Shown here: positions 47,994 to 57,014 of the stretch, piece after piece
Position numbering within the stretch: position 1 is the first letter of the stretch
Layout of the letters: each line of letters begins with the position of its first letter
NCBI RefSeq assembly: GCF_021560175.1
Contig: NZ_CP091110.1
Coordinates: 6,121,001 to 6,185,000, forward strand
Length of the DNA stretch: 64,000 nucleotides
From: Neobacillus drentensis
Lineage (GTDB): Bacteria; Bacillota; Bacilli; Bacillales; Cytobacillaceae
Reading direction: 5' to 3'
The notes under the pieces: model-generated
Told to the model about the DNA's origin: nothing
Seen by the model: the letters and a program-made list of their open reading frames with translations, nothing else
Databases searched by the model: none
Translations under genes and position numbers: made by a program

Positions 47994-48839
47994 ATGGATC
48001 AAGATATTCTAGTTCGGAATAATGTGAAGGTCAAAGGCCAAGGCAGACAATCAATTATTTTTTCTCCAGGCTTTGGCTGCGATCAAACGGTATGGAAGTC
48101 GGTTGCCGACGCATTCAGTAAAGATTACCAAGTCATTTTATTTGATTATGTAGGTTCGGGGCATTCAGACCTTCGTGCTTATGACTCAAAAAAATATAGT
48201 AGTCTTCATGGCTATGCTCAAGATGTACTGGACATTTGTTCAGCCTTAGATCTAAAAGAAACTGTATTTGTTGGACACTCTGTTGGGAGTATGATTGGTG
48301 TATTGGCATCATTGAGGCATCCTGAGTACTTCTCTCATCTTGTTATGATTGGCCCTTCTCCATGTTATCTAAATGACCCTCCGCATTATTTTGGAGGTTT
48401 TCAAAAAGAGGAGCTGTTAGGTTTAATTGATATGATGGAGAAAAATTACATAGGCTGGGCGAATATGTTTGCACAGACGGTAACGAACAATCCGGAACGG
48501 CCGGAGGTTAAACTTCAGCTGGAAGAACGGTTTTGCTCCACTGACCCGATTATTGCCCGCCAATTTGCAGAGGCTGCCTTTTTCGCAGACAACCGCGACG
48601 ATTTAAAAAAAGTAACGGTACCCTCACTTATTTTACAATGCTCAAATGATATTATCGCTCCAGCAGCAGTGGGAGAGTATGTTCATCAGGAAATTCCTGC
48701 TAGTATACTGAAAATAATGGAGGCAACAGGCCATTGCCCGCATATGAGTCATCCCGAGGAGACCATCCGCCTCATCCATCAATACCTGGAGGAAGCTTCC
48801 ACAGCAGGCAGCCTGGTGGTTAGAGGTGTTACTATTTAA
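47994..48839 (+). CDS. rsbQ: RsbQ alpha/beta hydrolase (energy-stress sigma-B pathway)
   Basis: This 281-residue alpha/beta hydrolase has its catalytic triad at Ser96 (VGHSVGSM), Asp219 (CSNDIIAP) and His247 (TGHCPHMSHP), the numbering I remember for B. subtilis RsbQ. The start LVRNNVKVKGQGRQSIIFSPGFGCDQTVWKSV is also typical. RsbQ is thought to supply or make a small ligand needed by the phosphatase RsbP. ATG at 47994 follows AAAGGAGCATCAGG. The rsbP start codon overlaps its stop by one base (TAATG), so the two are tightly coupled. Confidence 0.95.
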   Translation: MDQDILVRNNVKVKGQGRQSIIFSPGFGCDQTVWKSVADAFSKDYQVILFDYVGSGHSDLRAYDSKKYSSLHGYAQDVLDICSALDLKETVFVGHSVGSMIGVLASLRHPEYFSHLVMIGPSPCYLNDPPHYFGGFQKEELLGLIDMMEKNYIGWANMFAQTVTNNPERPEVKLQLEERFCSTDPIIARQFAEAAFFADNRDDLKKVTVPSLILQCSNDIIAPAAVGEYVHQEIPASILKIMEATGHCPHMSHPEETIRLIHQYLEEASTAGSLVVRGVTI

Positions 48840-50047
48840 TGGACGAACAACTCGATCATGCACCTTGTGGATTTCTAACTCTATCAGAAGATGGTCTGAT
48901 TTTATCCATTAACCACACATTACTTACGATACTTGATTACACCCAAAATCCATTCATAGGACAGCATGTCAATTCCATTCTCACCGTTCCTGCCCGTCTG
49001 TTCTTTCAATTCTACTTTTTTCCGCTCATAAAACTAGAACAGCATGTCGAGGAAATGTATATTTCACTCGTATCTAGTAAGGGAGATGAGATCCCGGTTC
49101 TGATCAACGCTCTCCAAAAAGAGAGAACAGAGGCAACGGTATTGGAATGTATTTTGATTCCCATGCGTAAAAGAAGCGAATATGAAAATGAGTTGCTGCT
49201 AGCAAAAAAGGAAACAGAAGCGGCATTAAAGGCAAAGGATCAAGCGAATGCAGAATTAGAGGCTACTCTTAAAAAGCTGGAAAAGCAAAAAGAAGAACTG
49301 CTTGAACTGAACAAACAAAATCACAACTATAAAATAGAAACAAAAAAAGAGTTGGAGCTTGCTAGAATCATTCAGGAAACATCATTAACTAACCCGATTA
49401 ACAATGAAAAGGTAGAAATGGAAGTATTCTATAATGCCTCTAGCGAGTTATCCGGTGACATCTATGGGATTTACCAAATGGACCAGCATCACTATGGAGT
49501 TATTCTGCTTGATGTGATGGGCCACGGGATTTCTTCCGCTTTAATTACGATGACTCTTCATTCTCTGTTTCAAAGATTACTTTCAGCCGGAGTTGCGGTT
49601 GATATTGTGATGAAAGAGCTGGATCGCCATCTTCACAAATTGTTTGAGAACAACGAGGAAGCTAGGCATTATTCTACCGCTATCCTTCTTGCAATTGATA
49701 CAGATAGACAAATAATAGAATACATCAATGCAGGCCATCCGCCTGCTTTATGGCAGGACTCTGACGGAAAACAATGTGAATTATCTTCTACAGCCCCGCC
49801 ACTTGGAACCTTTGAGGGTATAGAATTTAAGGCAAATTCATTCACCTTCGGAAAGGGGGACAGATTGCTCCTTTACACAGATGGTGTTGATCCCCTTGCA
49901 TCAGACCACTTAGCTCCATTATTAAAGGAAACAGTCTCATTACCTTTAGTAGAACTAAAAGAAAAAATTTTACAGTCCCTAAACCACGAAAAGAATATCT
50001 ATCATAAGAGCGATGATGAAAGCTTTATTCTCATTGACCTAAAATAA
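48839..50047 (+). CDS. rsbP: RsbP PAS-PP2C phosphatase (energy-stress sigma-B pathway)
   Basis: This 402-residue protein has an N-terminal PAS domain (about 1-110; APCGFLTLSEDGLILSINHTLLTIL), a strongly charged coiled coil (about 118-180; rich in Lys/Glu) and a C-terminal PP2C/SpoIIE-type phosphatase (about 190-402). The metal motifs are ELSGDIYGIY, LLDVMGHGISSALI and LLYTDGVDPLA. RsbP dephosphorylates the anti-anti-sigma factor RsbV when energy falls, releasing sigma-B. Length and partner fit B. subtilis RsbP closely. It ends at a strong terminator. Confidence 0.95.
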   Translation: MDEQLDHAPCGFLTLSEDGLILSINHTLLTILDYTQNPFIGQHVNSILTVPARLFFQFYFFPLIKLEQHVEEMYISLVSSKGDEIPVLINALQKERTEATVLECILIPMRKRSEYENELLLAKKETEAALKAKDQANAELEATLKKLEKQKEELLELNKQNHNYKIETKKELELARIIQETSLTNPINNEKVEMEVFYNASSELSGDIYGIYQMDQHHYGVILLDVMGHGISSALITMTLHSLFQRLLSAGVAVDIVMKELDRHLHKLFENNEEARHYSTAILLAIDTDRQIIEYINAGHPPALWQDSDGKQCELSSTAPPLGTFEGIEFKANSFTFGKGDRLLLYTDGVDPLASDHLAPLLKETVSLPLVELKEKILQSLNHEKNIYHKSDDESFILIDLK

Positions 50048-50054
50048 CGAAACC

Positions 50055-50085
50055 AAAAAATGTCCACTCTACGTGGACATTTTTT
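50055..50085 (+). terminator. Intrinsic terminator of rsbQ-rsbP
   Basis: A perfect 13-bp stem AAAAAATGTCCAC/GTGGACATTTTTT (50055-50067 with 50073-50085). The next motif, TGGTGTCAGGCACCA (50103-50117), is a second small palindrome before the convergent SDR gene. Confidence 0.93.
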
Positions 50086-50102
50086 GTGTGTTTGTCTTTT
50101 TA

Positions 50103-50117
50103 TGGTGTCAGGCACCA
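50103..50117. repeat. TGGTGTCAGGCACCA imperfect palindrome
   Basis: One-base variant of the motif at 18306-18320, again directly next to a gene end. On the minus strand it is followed by ATAAAAAG, so it may help end the SDR transcript. Confidence 0.5.
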
Positions 50118-50120
50118 ATA

Positions 50121-50906
50121 TTATAATAAGGATTCTGCCCCGTCGATATAGATTTCGCTTCCGGTGATGTGGCTTGATTGGCTGGAGGCTAGGAATAGGA
50201 CGAGGTCGGCGACTTGATCGGATGTTCCTGCTTTATGTTCTAGCGGCTGGCTGCCCTGCGGATATTCAACAGGTATTTCAATCTTTTTTAGATTCTCCTT
50301 TTCTTTCCAGGTATTCTCATTGATATTCGTATCTATTGCCCCTGGACAGATCATATTGACTCTAATCTTATAATTAGCGAGCTCGAGTGCTGCCATTTTC
50401 CCAAAGCCCATCTGGCCGATTTTAGATGTACTATACGCAGACATACCAAAGTTTTTATATACTCTGTTCCCATTGATGGAACTCGTAATAACGATACTGC
50501 CGCCACTAGACTTCAAATGAGGAATGGCATATTTGACAGTAAGAAAGGTACTTGTTAAATTATTAGAAATAGTCAGCTCCCAATCTTTCGGATTCAAATC
50601 CTCAATTGGAGCAACCTCCCCGTTAATGCCAGCATTCGCAAAAACAACATCAAGTCTTCCCCACTGATCAACCGTTCTTTTGTAACATTCCTCTACTTCC
50701 TCTGGATGAGAAACATTGGCTTCTATGACAAGCGCCTCACTGCCCATTTCTTCAATTTGCTGTTTCACTTCTTCTACGTTTTCTTTATGCAAATCGACTA
50801 AGGCAATCTTACCGCCATTTTGTGCTAGCTTTATAGCAGCTGCTCTGCCGATCCCTGACCCAGCCCCTGTAACAAAAGCAACTTGATTTTGAAGTAGTTT
50901 CTCCAC
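50121..50906 (-). CDS. SDR family oxidoreductase
   Basis: This 261-residue short-chain dehydrogenase has the cofactor motif VAFVTGAGSGIGRAAAIKLAQ, the NAG strand FANAGINGEV, the Ser in VITSSINGN and the active site YSTSKIGQMGFGKMAAL. Its C-terminus GSEIYIDGAESLL is the normal SDR end. Asp after the second strand (ALVDLHKENV) suggests NAD(H) preference. The substrate is unknown. The start is GTG at 50906 with AGGAGG 9 nt upstream. It is a single gene convergent with rsbP. Confidence 0.9.
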   Translation of the reverse strand: MEKLLQNQVAFVTGAGSGIGRAAAIKLAQNGGKIALVDLHKENVEEVKQQIEEMGSEALVIEANVSHPEEVEECYKRTVDQWGRLDVVFANAGINGEVAPIEDLNPKDWELTISNNLTSTFLTVKYAIPHLKSSGGSIVITSSINGNRVYKNFGMSAYSTSKIGQMGFGKMAALELANYKIRVNMICPGAIDTNINENTWKEKENLKKIEIPVEYPQGSQPLEHKAGTSDQVADLVLFLASSQSSHITGSEIYIDGAESLL

Positions 50907-51016
50907 GTAATAAAGCCTCCTTAATTAATGATGTATTTTGTACTATAACCATCCTCAAGGTTTTAAAACGGGAGAAACACATCTATTTAAGAAATGGTCC
51001 AAATGTCCTGCCGTTC

Positions 51017-52903
51017 TTACTCGATTGAAATAATACCCTTTTCGCCCTGTGAAACTTTCCCCTGCTTCTTAATGTTTAATTTCGTTAAGTTTGTGAAAAC
51101 AACAGGAGAAACGGTCGACGGTACTGATTGCTTAATCTTATCTAAATCAAATTTTATAATTTCTTGCCCTTTCGAGATTGAATCGCCATCCTTCACAAGA
51201 ACAGTAAATCCTTCCCCTTTTAAACTTACGGTGTCCATACCAATATGAATCAATATCTCATATCCCTGTTTTGATTTAATGCCCACCGCATGTTTAGTAG
51301 GGAAGACATTGATAATTTTCCCATCTACTGGAGAAACCACAGAACCCTTGGCAGGAATAATTGCAAATCCGTCTCCCATCATTTTTTGTGAAAATACTAG
51401 ATCCTCCACTTCCGTGATCGGAATAATTTCTCCTTCAATCGGCATCACAAAATCTTGTTCACTTAACGGCAGGTAGTTTTGAGTTTCAGCCATTACAGCT
51501 TGCTCAGAAGGAATGCTTACTGACTTTGTTTCCAATCTCTTCATCGCATCTGCTACAAATTCAACTTCCGTCCCGACAATGATTTGCAGGTTTGTTTTGT
51601 TTAATTTCATAACACCCTTTGCACCGTGCGATTTTAATGAAGAATCTCTTACTTGGTCCATGTCCTTAACATTTAAACGAAGACGTGTGGCACAGTTATC
51701 AATAGTTGTAATATTTTCCTTGCCGCCAATATCATTGATAAAATGATAAGCCATCGTTTCGTATTTAGTTGCTCCAGTAACGGATTCAATCGATGCTTTT
51801 TCTTCCGATTCTTCTTCTTCGTCTTCACGGCCTGGAGTTTTGATATTAAATGCTTTAATGACGCCATAAAAAACAAGAAAATAAACCACTCCGTAAATCA
51901 AACCAACTAGTAGTAAAAGCAGCGGTTTTTGCGCAATATTAAAGTTTAAAATATAGTCAATTGCTCCGGCTGAGAAGGTAAAGCCGTCCTTAATCCCTAA
52001 CAAAGTTACGATGACAAATGAAAGGCCTGTTAATAAGGCATGAATTCCGTATAGCAGCGGTGCAATAAACATAAAGGAAAATTCAATTGGTTCGGTAATA
52101 CCTGTAATGAATGAGGTGAGTGCGACCCCAATAAACATACCAGTAATCGCTTTTCTTTTTTCCTTCTTAGCAGCTGCAATTATGGCAAGTGCTGCCCCAG
52201 GCAATCCAAACATCATAATAGGGAAGAAGCCTGTCATATAGGTTCCAGCCGTTGGGTCACCTGCAAAGAAGCGGGCAATATCTCCTGATTTACCTTGGAA
52301 TGTTCCAAATTGAAACCAAAACAAACTGTTTAAAACATGGTGAAGACCAAGCGGAATTAACAGACGGTTTAAAATCCCAAAGATACCTGCTCCAAGTGCC
52401 CCTAAACCAATGATCCAGTTACCGACCCCATTTATCGCATCTTGAATCGGCGGCCAGATAAATCCAGCAACGCCAGCAATAATGACCATTGTTACCGAGG
52501 TTATAATCGGTACGAATCGTCTTCCACTAAAGAAACCTAGCCATTCAGGTAATTTGATATCATGAAAACGATTGTATAATAGTCCGGAAATAATTCCAGT
52601 AAGGATTCCTCCAAGAACACCCATATTAATATCTTTATCAATAGCTACTGTTCCTTGGGTTAAAACCAAGTAACCAATCGCCCCCGATAATGCGGCTGCC
52701 CCATTACTATCCTTTGCAAACCCCATGGCAACACCAATCGCAAAAATTAAAGCTAAGTTTGCAAAAACAGCATTACCTGCATTTGCAATAAATGGGATAT
52801 TCAGCAAATCCGGCTGCCCAAAACGTAATAACAGACCAGCAGCTGGTAAAACGGCGATCGGAAGCATTAATGCTTTCCCAATTCGCTGTAAAAATCCTAA
52901 CAT
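51017..52903 (-). CDS. nagP: PTS N-acetylglucosamine transporter, EIICBA
   Basis: This 628-residue fused PTS permease has EIIC membrane domain 1-370 (RIGKALMLPIAVLPAAGLLLRFG; FFPIMMFGLPGAALAI; GITEPIEFSFMF), EIIB about 385-465 with phospho-Cys in TTIDNCATRLRLNV, and EIIA about 485-628 with phospho-His in GYEILIHIGMDTV. The domain order and position, divergent from nagA-nagB-nagR and behind a NagR site, point to N-acetylglucosamine rather than glucose. It imports GlcNAc as GlcNAc-6-phosphate. ATG at 52903 follows GAGGAGAGATGCTTC. A 13/14 cre lies in its leader. Confidence 0.92.
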   Translation of the reverse strand: MLGFLQRIGKALMLPIAVLPAAGLLLRFGQPDLLNIPFIANAGNAVFANLALIFAIGVAMGFAKDSNGAAALSGAIGYLVLTQGTVAIDKDINMGVLGGILTGIISGLLYNRFHDIKLPEWLGFFSGRRFVPIITSVTMVIIAGVAGFIWPPIQDAINGVGNWIIGLGALGAGIFGILNRLLIPLGLHHVLNSLFWFQFGTFQGKSGDIARFFAGDPTAGTYMTGFFPIMMFGLPGAALAIIAAAKKEKRKAITGMFIGVALTSFITGITEPIEFSFMFIAPLLYGIHALLTGLSFVIVTLLGIKDGFTFSAGAIDYILNFNIAQKPLLLLLVGLIYGVVYFLVFYGVIKAFNIKTPGREDEEEESEEKASIESVTGATKYETMAYHFINDIGGKENITTIDNCATRLRLNVKDMDQVRDSSLKSHGAKGVMKLNKTNLQIIVGTEVEFVADAMKRLETKSVSIPSEQAVMAETQNYLPLSEQDFVMPIEGEIIPITEVEDLVFSQKMMGDGFAIIPAKGSVVSPVDGKIINVFPTKHAVGIKSKQGYEILIHIGMDTVSLKGEGFTVLVKDGDSISKGQEIIKFDLDKIKQSVPSTVSPVVFTNLTKLNIKKQGKVSQGEKGIISIE

Positions 52904-52926
52904 GAAGCATCTCTCCTCTTTTTATG

Positions 52927-52940
52927 TGTAAGCGTTTTTA
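52927..52940. promoter_or_regulatory. CcpA cre site in the nagP leader
   Basis: TGTAAGCGTTTTTA matches 13 of 14 positions of the cre consensus. It lies between the nagP -10 box and start codon, so it would act as a roadblock for nagP under glucose. Confidence 0.75.
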
Positions 52941-52969
52941 TATCACAAGGACCATCATACCATCCAACT

Positions 52970-52990
52970 ATTATAGTTGTCTATACCAAT
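52970..52990 (-). promoter_or_regulatory. nagP -10 box and NagR (dre) operator
   Basis: On the minus strand ATTGGTATAGACAACT (52990-52975) leads directly into TATAAT (52975-52970). The 16-mer matches the dre sequence I remember for NagR/YvoA. Binding would occlude the promoter. Confidence 0.82.
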
Positions 52991-53064
52991 AAAGTTGAAA
53001 TTATTGGTAAACAAGCAGATAAATAGCATATAATATAGAGAGATACCGATATTTATTCCTGAAA

Positions 53065-53085
53065 ATTGGTATAGACATCTATATT
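53065..53085 (+). promoter_or_regulatory. NagR (dre) operator and -10 box of nagAB-nagR
   Basis: ATTGGTATAGACATCT (53065-53080) leads directly into TATATT (53080-53085), the same operator/-10 arrangement as on the nagP side. It shares 14 of 16 bases with the nagP copy. Confidence 0.8.
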
Positions 53086-53129
53086 TTGTAAATGATAAAA
53101 TTACGGTGTCTGGAAAGGGAGTAATGAAC

Positions 53130-54329
53130 ATGACGATAAAATTTACACCTATTTTGCTCAAGGGAATTCAAATATATGCCGAAGGTCAATGGATTAAAAA
53201 TGGCTATATAAAAATAAAAGATCAAAAAATCGTAGAATTAGGTCCAATAGAAGATCTCACCTTCGAGGAAGAATGGGAGGCACTTAACATTCCTACATCC
53301 TATAAAGCCGTTCCCGGTTTTATCGACGTTCATATCCACGGGGCCAACGGAGCCGATACGATGGACGCCACACAAGAAGCGTTAGATACCATGACCCTGG
53401 CATTGCCAGGTGAAGGAACCACTAGCTTTTTAGCCACAACCATGACCCAAGAAGAAAATAAAATTGAAGAGGCCTTACTAAACGCCGGCCGCTTCATAAA
53501 AAAAGATCAATCTCCAGGAAAGGCGGAAATACTCGGAATCCACCTTGAAGGTCCGTTTGTTAATAAAAAGAAAGCTGGAGCCCAGCCCATTCAACATATT
53601 GTTAATCCGAATCTGAAACTGTTTAAAAAATGGGAAGACCTCGCTAGTCAATCCATTAAACTTGTCACACTTGCACCCGAGCTGCCAGACGGGCTCGAGC
53701 TGGTACGATATTTAAAGTCAAAGGGAATCATTGCTTCCATTGGCCACTCAGACGCCACATTTGAAGACGTCATTCAAGCCATCGACGCTGGTGCAAACCA
53801 TGTCACCCATCTATACAACCAAATGCGGGGCCTGCATCACCGTGAGCCTGGTGTGGTGGGAGCAGCCTTCTTAAGGGAAGAGCTAAAGGCAGAATTAATC
53901 GTAGATGGTGTGCATGTCCATCCCGAAATGGTGAAACTAGCCTACAAACAAAAAGGGAAAAAGGGAATCATTTTAATCACCGATGCCATGCGGGCAAAGT
54001 GTCTAAAAAATGGTCATTATGATTTAGGCGGACAGGATGTAATCGTCCAGGATGGAAGAGCAACCTTACGTGACGGAACCCTTGCAGGCAGTATTCTAAG
54101 ATTGGGACAAGGAGTTAAAAATATAGTAGCCTTTACCGGATGCAAACTAGAAGAAGCAGTTGAAATGGCTGCTGTCAATCCAGCCAAACAACTGAAAGTT
54201 TTTGATCGAAAGGGCAGCATTTCGAAAGGAAAAGATGCGGATATTGTAATCCTTGATGAGAACTTGGATGTTTATCTGACGATATGCCGTGGAAAGGTTG
54301 CCTATATTAAGGGAGGAAGAACAAAATGA
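53130..54329 (+). CDS. nagA: N-acetylglucosamine-6-phosphate deacetylase
   Basis: This 399-residue amidohydrolase has metal motifs VPGFIDVHIHGANGAD and LGIHLEGPFVNKKKAGAQ (metal Glu). HSDAT, HVTHLYNQM, VVGAAFL, VDGVHVHPEMV and the catalytic Asp in ITDAM complete the NagA pattern. It turns GlcNAc-6-phosphate into glucosamine-6-phosphate. ATG at 53130 is supported by GGGAG 8 nt upstream; the ATG two codons earlier is too close. It is first in nagA-nagB-nagR and overlaps nagB by 4 bp. Confidence 0.95.
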   Translation: MTIKFTPILLKGIQIYAEGQWIKNGYIKIKDQKIVELGPIEDLTFEEEWEALNIPTSYKAVPGFIDVHIHGANGADTMDATQEALDTMTLALPGEGTTSFLATTMTQEENKIEEALLNAGRFIKKDQSPGKAEILGIHLEGPFVNKKKAGAQPIQHIVNPNLKLFKKWEDLASQSIKLVTLAPELPDGLELVRYLKSKGIIASIGHSDATFEDVIQAIDAGANHVTHLYNQMRGLHHREPGVVGAAFLREELKAELIVDGVHVHPEMVKLAYKQKGKKGIILITDAMRAKCLKNGHYDLGGQDVIVQDGRATLRDGTLAGSILRLGQGVKNIVAFTGCKLEEAVEMAAVNPAKQLKVFDRKGSISKGKDADIVILDENLDVYLTICRGKVAYIKGGRTK

Positions 54330-55066
54330 AGGTTATAGAAGCAATCGATTACCAAGATATGAGTAAAATAGCCGCCGATTATATTATTCAAAAAGTGATT
54401 CAATCTCCAAAAATTAAACTTGGACTTGCCACAGGCGGAACGCCTATGGGGATTTATGCCAATTTAATTGCTGATCATCAAAAGAATGGGACTTCGTATC
54501 GAGAGGTTACATCCTTCAATTTGGATGAATATGTCGGACTCTCTGGAGACAACCCGAATAGCTATCGTTATTATATGGACGATCACTTATTTAATCATAT
54601 TGACATTCAAAAAAATAACACATTTGTTCCACGTGGAACGGTCGATGATGTCCTAAAAGAATGTGAAGCCTATGAGAAATTAGTTGCTCAACATAACGGA
54701 ATTGATTTACAAGTTCTTGGGATTGGAGCAAATGGCCACATCGGATTCAATGAACCTGGAACACGCTTTGATACTAAAACGCATGTGGTTCAATTAACGG
54801 CATCCACGAGACAAGCGAATGCACGATATTTTAACAGTTTGGAGGAGGTTCCGACAAAAGCCCTAACGATGGGAATAGCGACAATAATGAAAAGCAGAGA
54901 AATTCTCTTACTCGTTTCTGGAGAACAAAAAAAGGATGCACTGAAGAGACTTTTGACTGAAGATACGATCGATGAAAGATTTCCTGCATCCGTGCTGAAA
55001 AATCATCCATATGTTACAATTATTGCAGATAAGGCTGCAATTGCTGGTTTAAAGGTTCACAGTTGA
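54326..55066 (+). CDS. nagB: Glucosamine-6-phosphate deaminase
   Basis: This 246-residue enzyme has KLGLATGGTPMGIY (phosphate loop), SFNLDEYVGL (catalytic Asp), NGIDLQVLGIGANGHIGFNEPG (His/Glu active site) and ALTMGIATIM. It converts glucosamine-6-phosphate to fructose-6-phosphate and ammonia, the last step into glycolysis. ATG at 54326 overlaps the nagA stop (ATGA) and has AAGGGAGGAAG upstream. The regulator nagR follows 79 bp downstream. Confidence 0.97.
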   Translation: MKVIEAIDYQDMSKIAADYIIQKVIQSPKIKLGLATGGTPMGIYANLIADHQKNGTSYREVTSFNLDEYVGLSGDNPNSYRYYMDDHLFNHIDIQKNNTFVPRGTVDDVLKECEAYEKLVAQHNGIDLQVLGIGANGHIGFNEPGTRFDTKTHVVQLTASTRQANARYFNSLEEVPTKALTMGIATIMKSREILLLVSGEQKKDALKRLLTEDTIDERFPASVLKNHPYVTIIADKAAIAGLKVHS

Positions 55067-55145
55067 GTTCTCCTCTTTCGTGTCCTTTTAAACGAGAAGC
55101 AAACAGGTTTCCCGAGTTTAAATAGAAAGGATGCACGAGAGGAGT

Positions 55146-55868
55146 ATGATCAAAAAGGATTCCCCCATCCCGATATATTATCAACTTCAAGAGCTTATAA
55201 AGGATTTAATTGAGAAAGGTGAGTTAAGACCCGGCGATTCCATTCCTCCTGAACGAGAGTATGCTGAAAAGTATCAAATCAGCCGGATGACAGTGAGACA
55301 GGCTTTAACCCAGCTTGTGAACGAGGGCTACCTACATCGAATTCAAGGCAAAGGGACTTTTGTGTCAGAGCGAAAAATTGAACAACCGCTTCATCGATTA
55401 CGCAGCTTTACTGAAGATATGGTTGCTAGAGGATTAAAACCAGACAGTCAATTGCTCTCCTTTGAAATTATTCCTGCGACTAGCCAAATTGCCAGCCAGC
55501 TCGGTATTCAAGAACATGGCCCCGTGTATGAGATTAAACGTATTCGGCTTGCTGATGATGTTCCAATGGCTGTGGAATCAAATTATATCTCAGCAAATCT
55601 TGTTAAAGGCCTAACAGAACAGATTGTGAAAAAGTCTGTTTATGCCTTCATTGAAGAACAACTGAATTTTCAAATAGACCACGCCTCACAAGTAATTGAA
55701 TCGTCCATCGCGAATCAAGTTGAGGCTAAATTTTTAAAAATAAAAAAAGGTGCCCCGATTATGCTTATTCAACAACAAACCTTTTTAAGGGATGGTACTC
55801 CCGTTGAATATGTCCGCTCCTCTTATCGTGCCGACCGGTATAAATTTATGATTCAAATGAAACGGTAA
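55146..55868 (+). CDS. nagR: NagR (YvoA) GntR/HutC repressor
   Basis: This 240-residue protein has an N-terminal winged helix (PIPIYYQLQELIKDLIEKGELRPGDSIPPEREYAEKYQISRMTVRQALTQLVNEGYLHRIQGKGTFV) and a UTRA domain (LRSFTEDMVARGLKP...VYEIKRIRLADDVPMAVESNYI). It is the GlcNAc-6-phosphate or glucosamine-6-phosphate responsive repressor of the two dre sites between nagP and nagA. ATG at 55146 gives the usual MIKKDSPIPIYYQ start and follows GAGAGGAGT; an in-frame ATG at 55131 is an alternative. Confidence 0.93.
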   Translation: MIKKDSPIPIYYQLQELIKDLIEKGELRPGDSIPPEREYAEKYQISRMTVRQALTQLVNEGYLHRIQGKGTFVSERKIEQPLHRLRSFTEDMVARGLKPDSQLLSFEIIPATSQIASQLGIQEHGPVYEIKRIRLADDVPMAVESNYISANLVKGLTEQIVKKSVYAFIEEQLNFQIDHASQVIESSIANQVEAKFLKIKKGAPIMLIQQQTFLRDGTPVEYVRSSYRADRYKFMIQMKR

Positions 55869-55873
55869 AGTCG

Positions 55874-55925
55874 AATAGCGGAGGCGCCTTGGTCCATTTT
55901 CAAGTTAATTTTAAACTTTCTTTAT
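55874..55925. repeat. Solo remnant of the GC-rich repeat element
   Basis: AGCGGAGGCGCCTTGGTC followed by CATTTTCAAGTTAATTTTAAACTTTCT. The first part is the 5' end of a known Bacillus repeat; the second parallels the 3' flank of the element at 19105-19345 (ACAATTTTCAAAGTGAATTT...TACTTTCT). The interior appears deleted. Confidence 0.45.
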
Positions 55926-55931
55926 CATTAG

Positions 55932-55966
55932 AAAAGCCAAGACTCAATCTAGAGTCTCGGCTTTTT
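55932..55966. terminator. Bidirectional terminator between nagR and kdgK
   Basis: The stem AAAAGCC-A-GACTC / GAGTC-T-C-GGCTTTT (55932-55945 with 55952-55965) is flanked by A and T tracts and serves both convergent genes. Confidence 0.88.
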
Positions 55967-56030
55967 TAGCATTCGTTTATCCTTTCATGTATTTTGATAA
56001 AATCAAACTTAATGATACGCCATAAGAATA

Positions 56031-57014
56031 TTATCTCTTTACTTCGACTTTCCCTGAACCAATCGCCTCGAGCTCTTCTAACGCAGGTATACCTTCCCAG
56101 TCACCTTTAAATTGAGTTGCTAACGCTCCCATAATATTGGCTCGATTCAAGGCTTTTTCCAGAGAAGCTGGTGTCATGGAAGTTTGATTGTCTAAAAAGA
56201 CAGAGACAAATCCAGCCGCAAATGCATCCCCAGCACCCACTGTATCGATTACCTGTTGGACAGCATGGGGAGCCGCTTTCATTGAATTTCCTTCTATAAA
56301 ACCAATCGAACCTTCTGCGCCAAGCTTTACTGCCACTACCTTTGGTCCCATTTCAAGAAATTGTTTACCGTAATCCTCGATTGATTGTTTCCCGATGAGA
56401 AAATCTGCTTCTTCTACACCCGGAAGAAACACATCGCATAATGGGATAAGAGAAAGCAGCACCCTTCTTGCCTGCTCCTCACTCCAAAGCTTTCTCCTTA
56501 GGTTAGGATCCAATGAAATCGTTAATCCCATTTCTCTGGCAAGTTCCATTGTTTTACGAATGGCCGCAGCAGCATTTTCACTTAATGCAGGTGTAATTCC
56601 TGTAACATGTAAGTGCCTGGCACCTTCCAGCCACTCTGGACCAACATCAGACGGTTCCAATTTACTGGCGGCAGAGTTTTTCCGATAATAGTACACGGTT
56701 GGATCTCCAAACGCTTTTGTCTCCTTAAAGTAAACAGCTGTAGGGGATCCTTCATCGCGGAGGGCATGGGATACATCCACCCCTTCGCCCGCAAGCGTTG
56801 ATAAGATAAAATCACCAAAAGGATCGTTGCCTACTTTACTAATCCACCGAACGTTTTTCCCTAAACGAGTTAGTCCAATGGCTACATTTGATTCTGCACC
56901 TGCCAATGACTTTGTAAAAAGGGACTCATACTTAATTCCCTTTTCGCCCATTGGCTGGAATAAGACCATACTTTCACCGATTGTCACAACATCCGCTCTA
57001 TGATTTTGCTGCAA
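56031..57014 (-). CDS. kdgK: 2-keto-3-deoxygluconate kinase
   Basis: This 327-residue PfkB kinase has VVTIGESMVLFQP...AGAESNVAIGLTRLG (sugar site), GDPTVYYYRKNSAASKL (KDG-kinase type), LSLDPNLRRKLW and VIDTVGAGDAFAAGF (ATP site, catalytic Asp near 255). It makes 2-keto-3-deoxy-6-phosphogluconate from the product of hexuronate breakdown. The start is TTG at 57014 inside the end of kdgA (17-bp overlap) behind GGAGGAAA. It is the last gene of the hexuronate cluster in the direction of reading. Confidence 0.92.
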   Translation of the reverse strand: MQQNHRADVVTIGESMVLFQPMGEKGIKYESLFTKSLAGAESNVAIGLTRLGKNVRWISKVGNDPFGDFILSTLAGEGVDVSHALRDEGSPTAVYFKETKAFGDPTVYYYRKNSAASKLEPSDVGPEWLEGARHLHVTGITPALSENAAAAIRKTMELAREMGLTISLDPNLRRKLWSEEQARRVLLSLIPLCDVFLPGVEEADFLIGKQSIEDYGKQFLEMGPKVVAVKLGAEGSIGFIEGNSMKAAPHAVQQVIDTVGAGDAFAAGFVSVFLDNQTSMTPASLEKALNRANIMGALATQFKGDWEGIPALEELEAIGSGKVEVKR

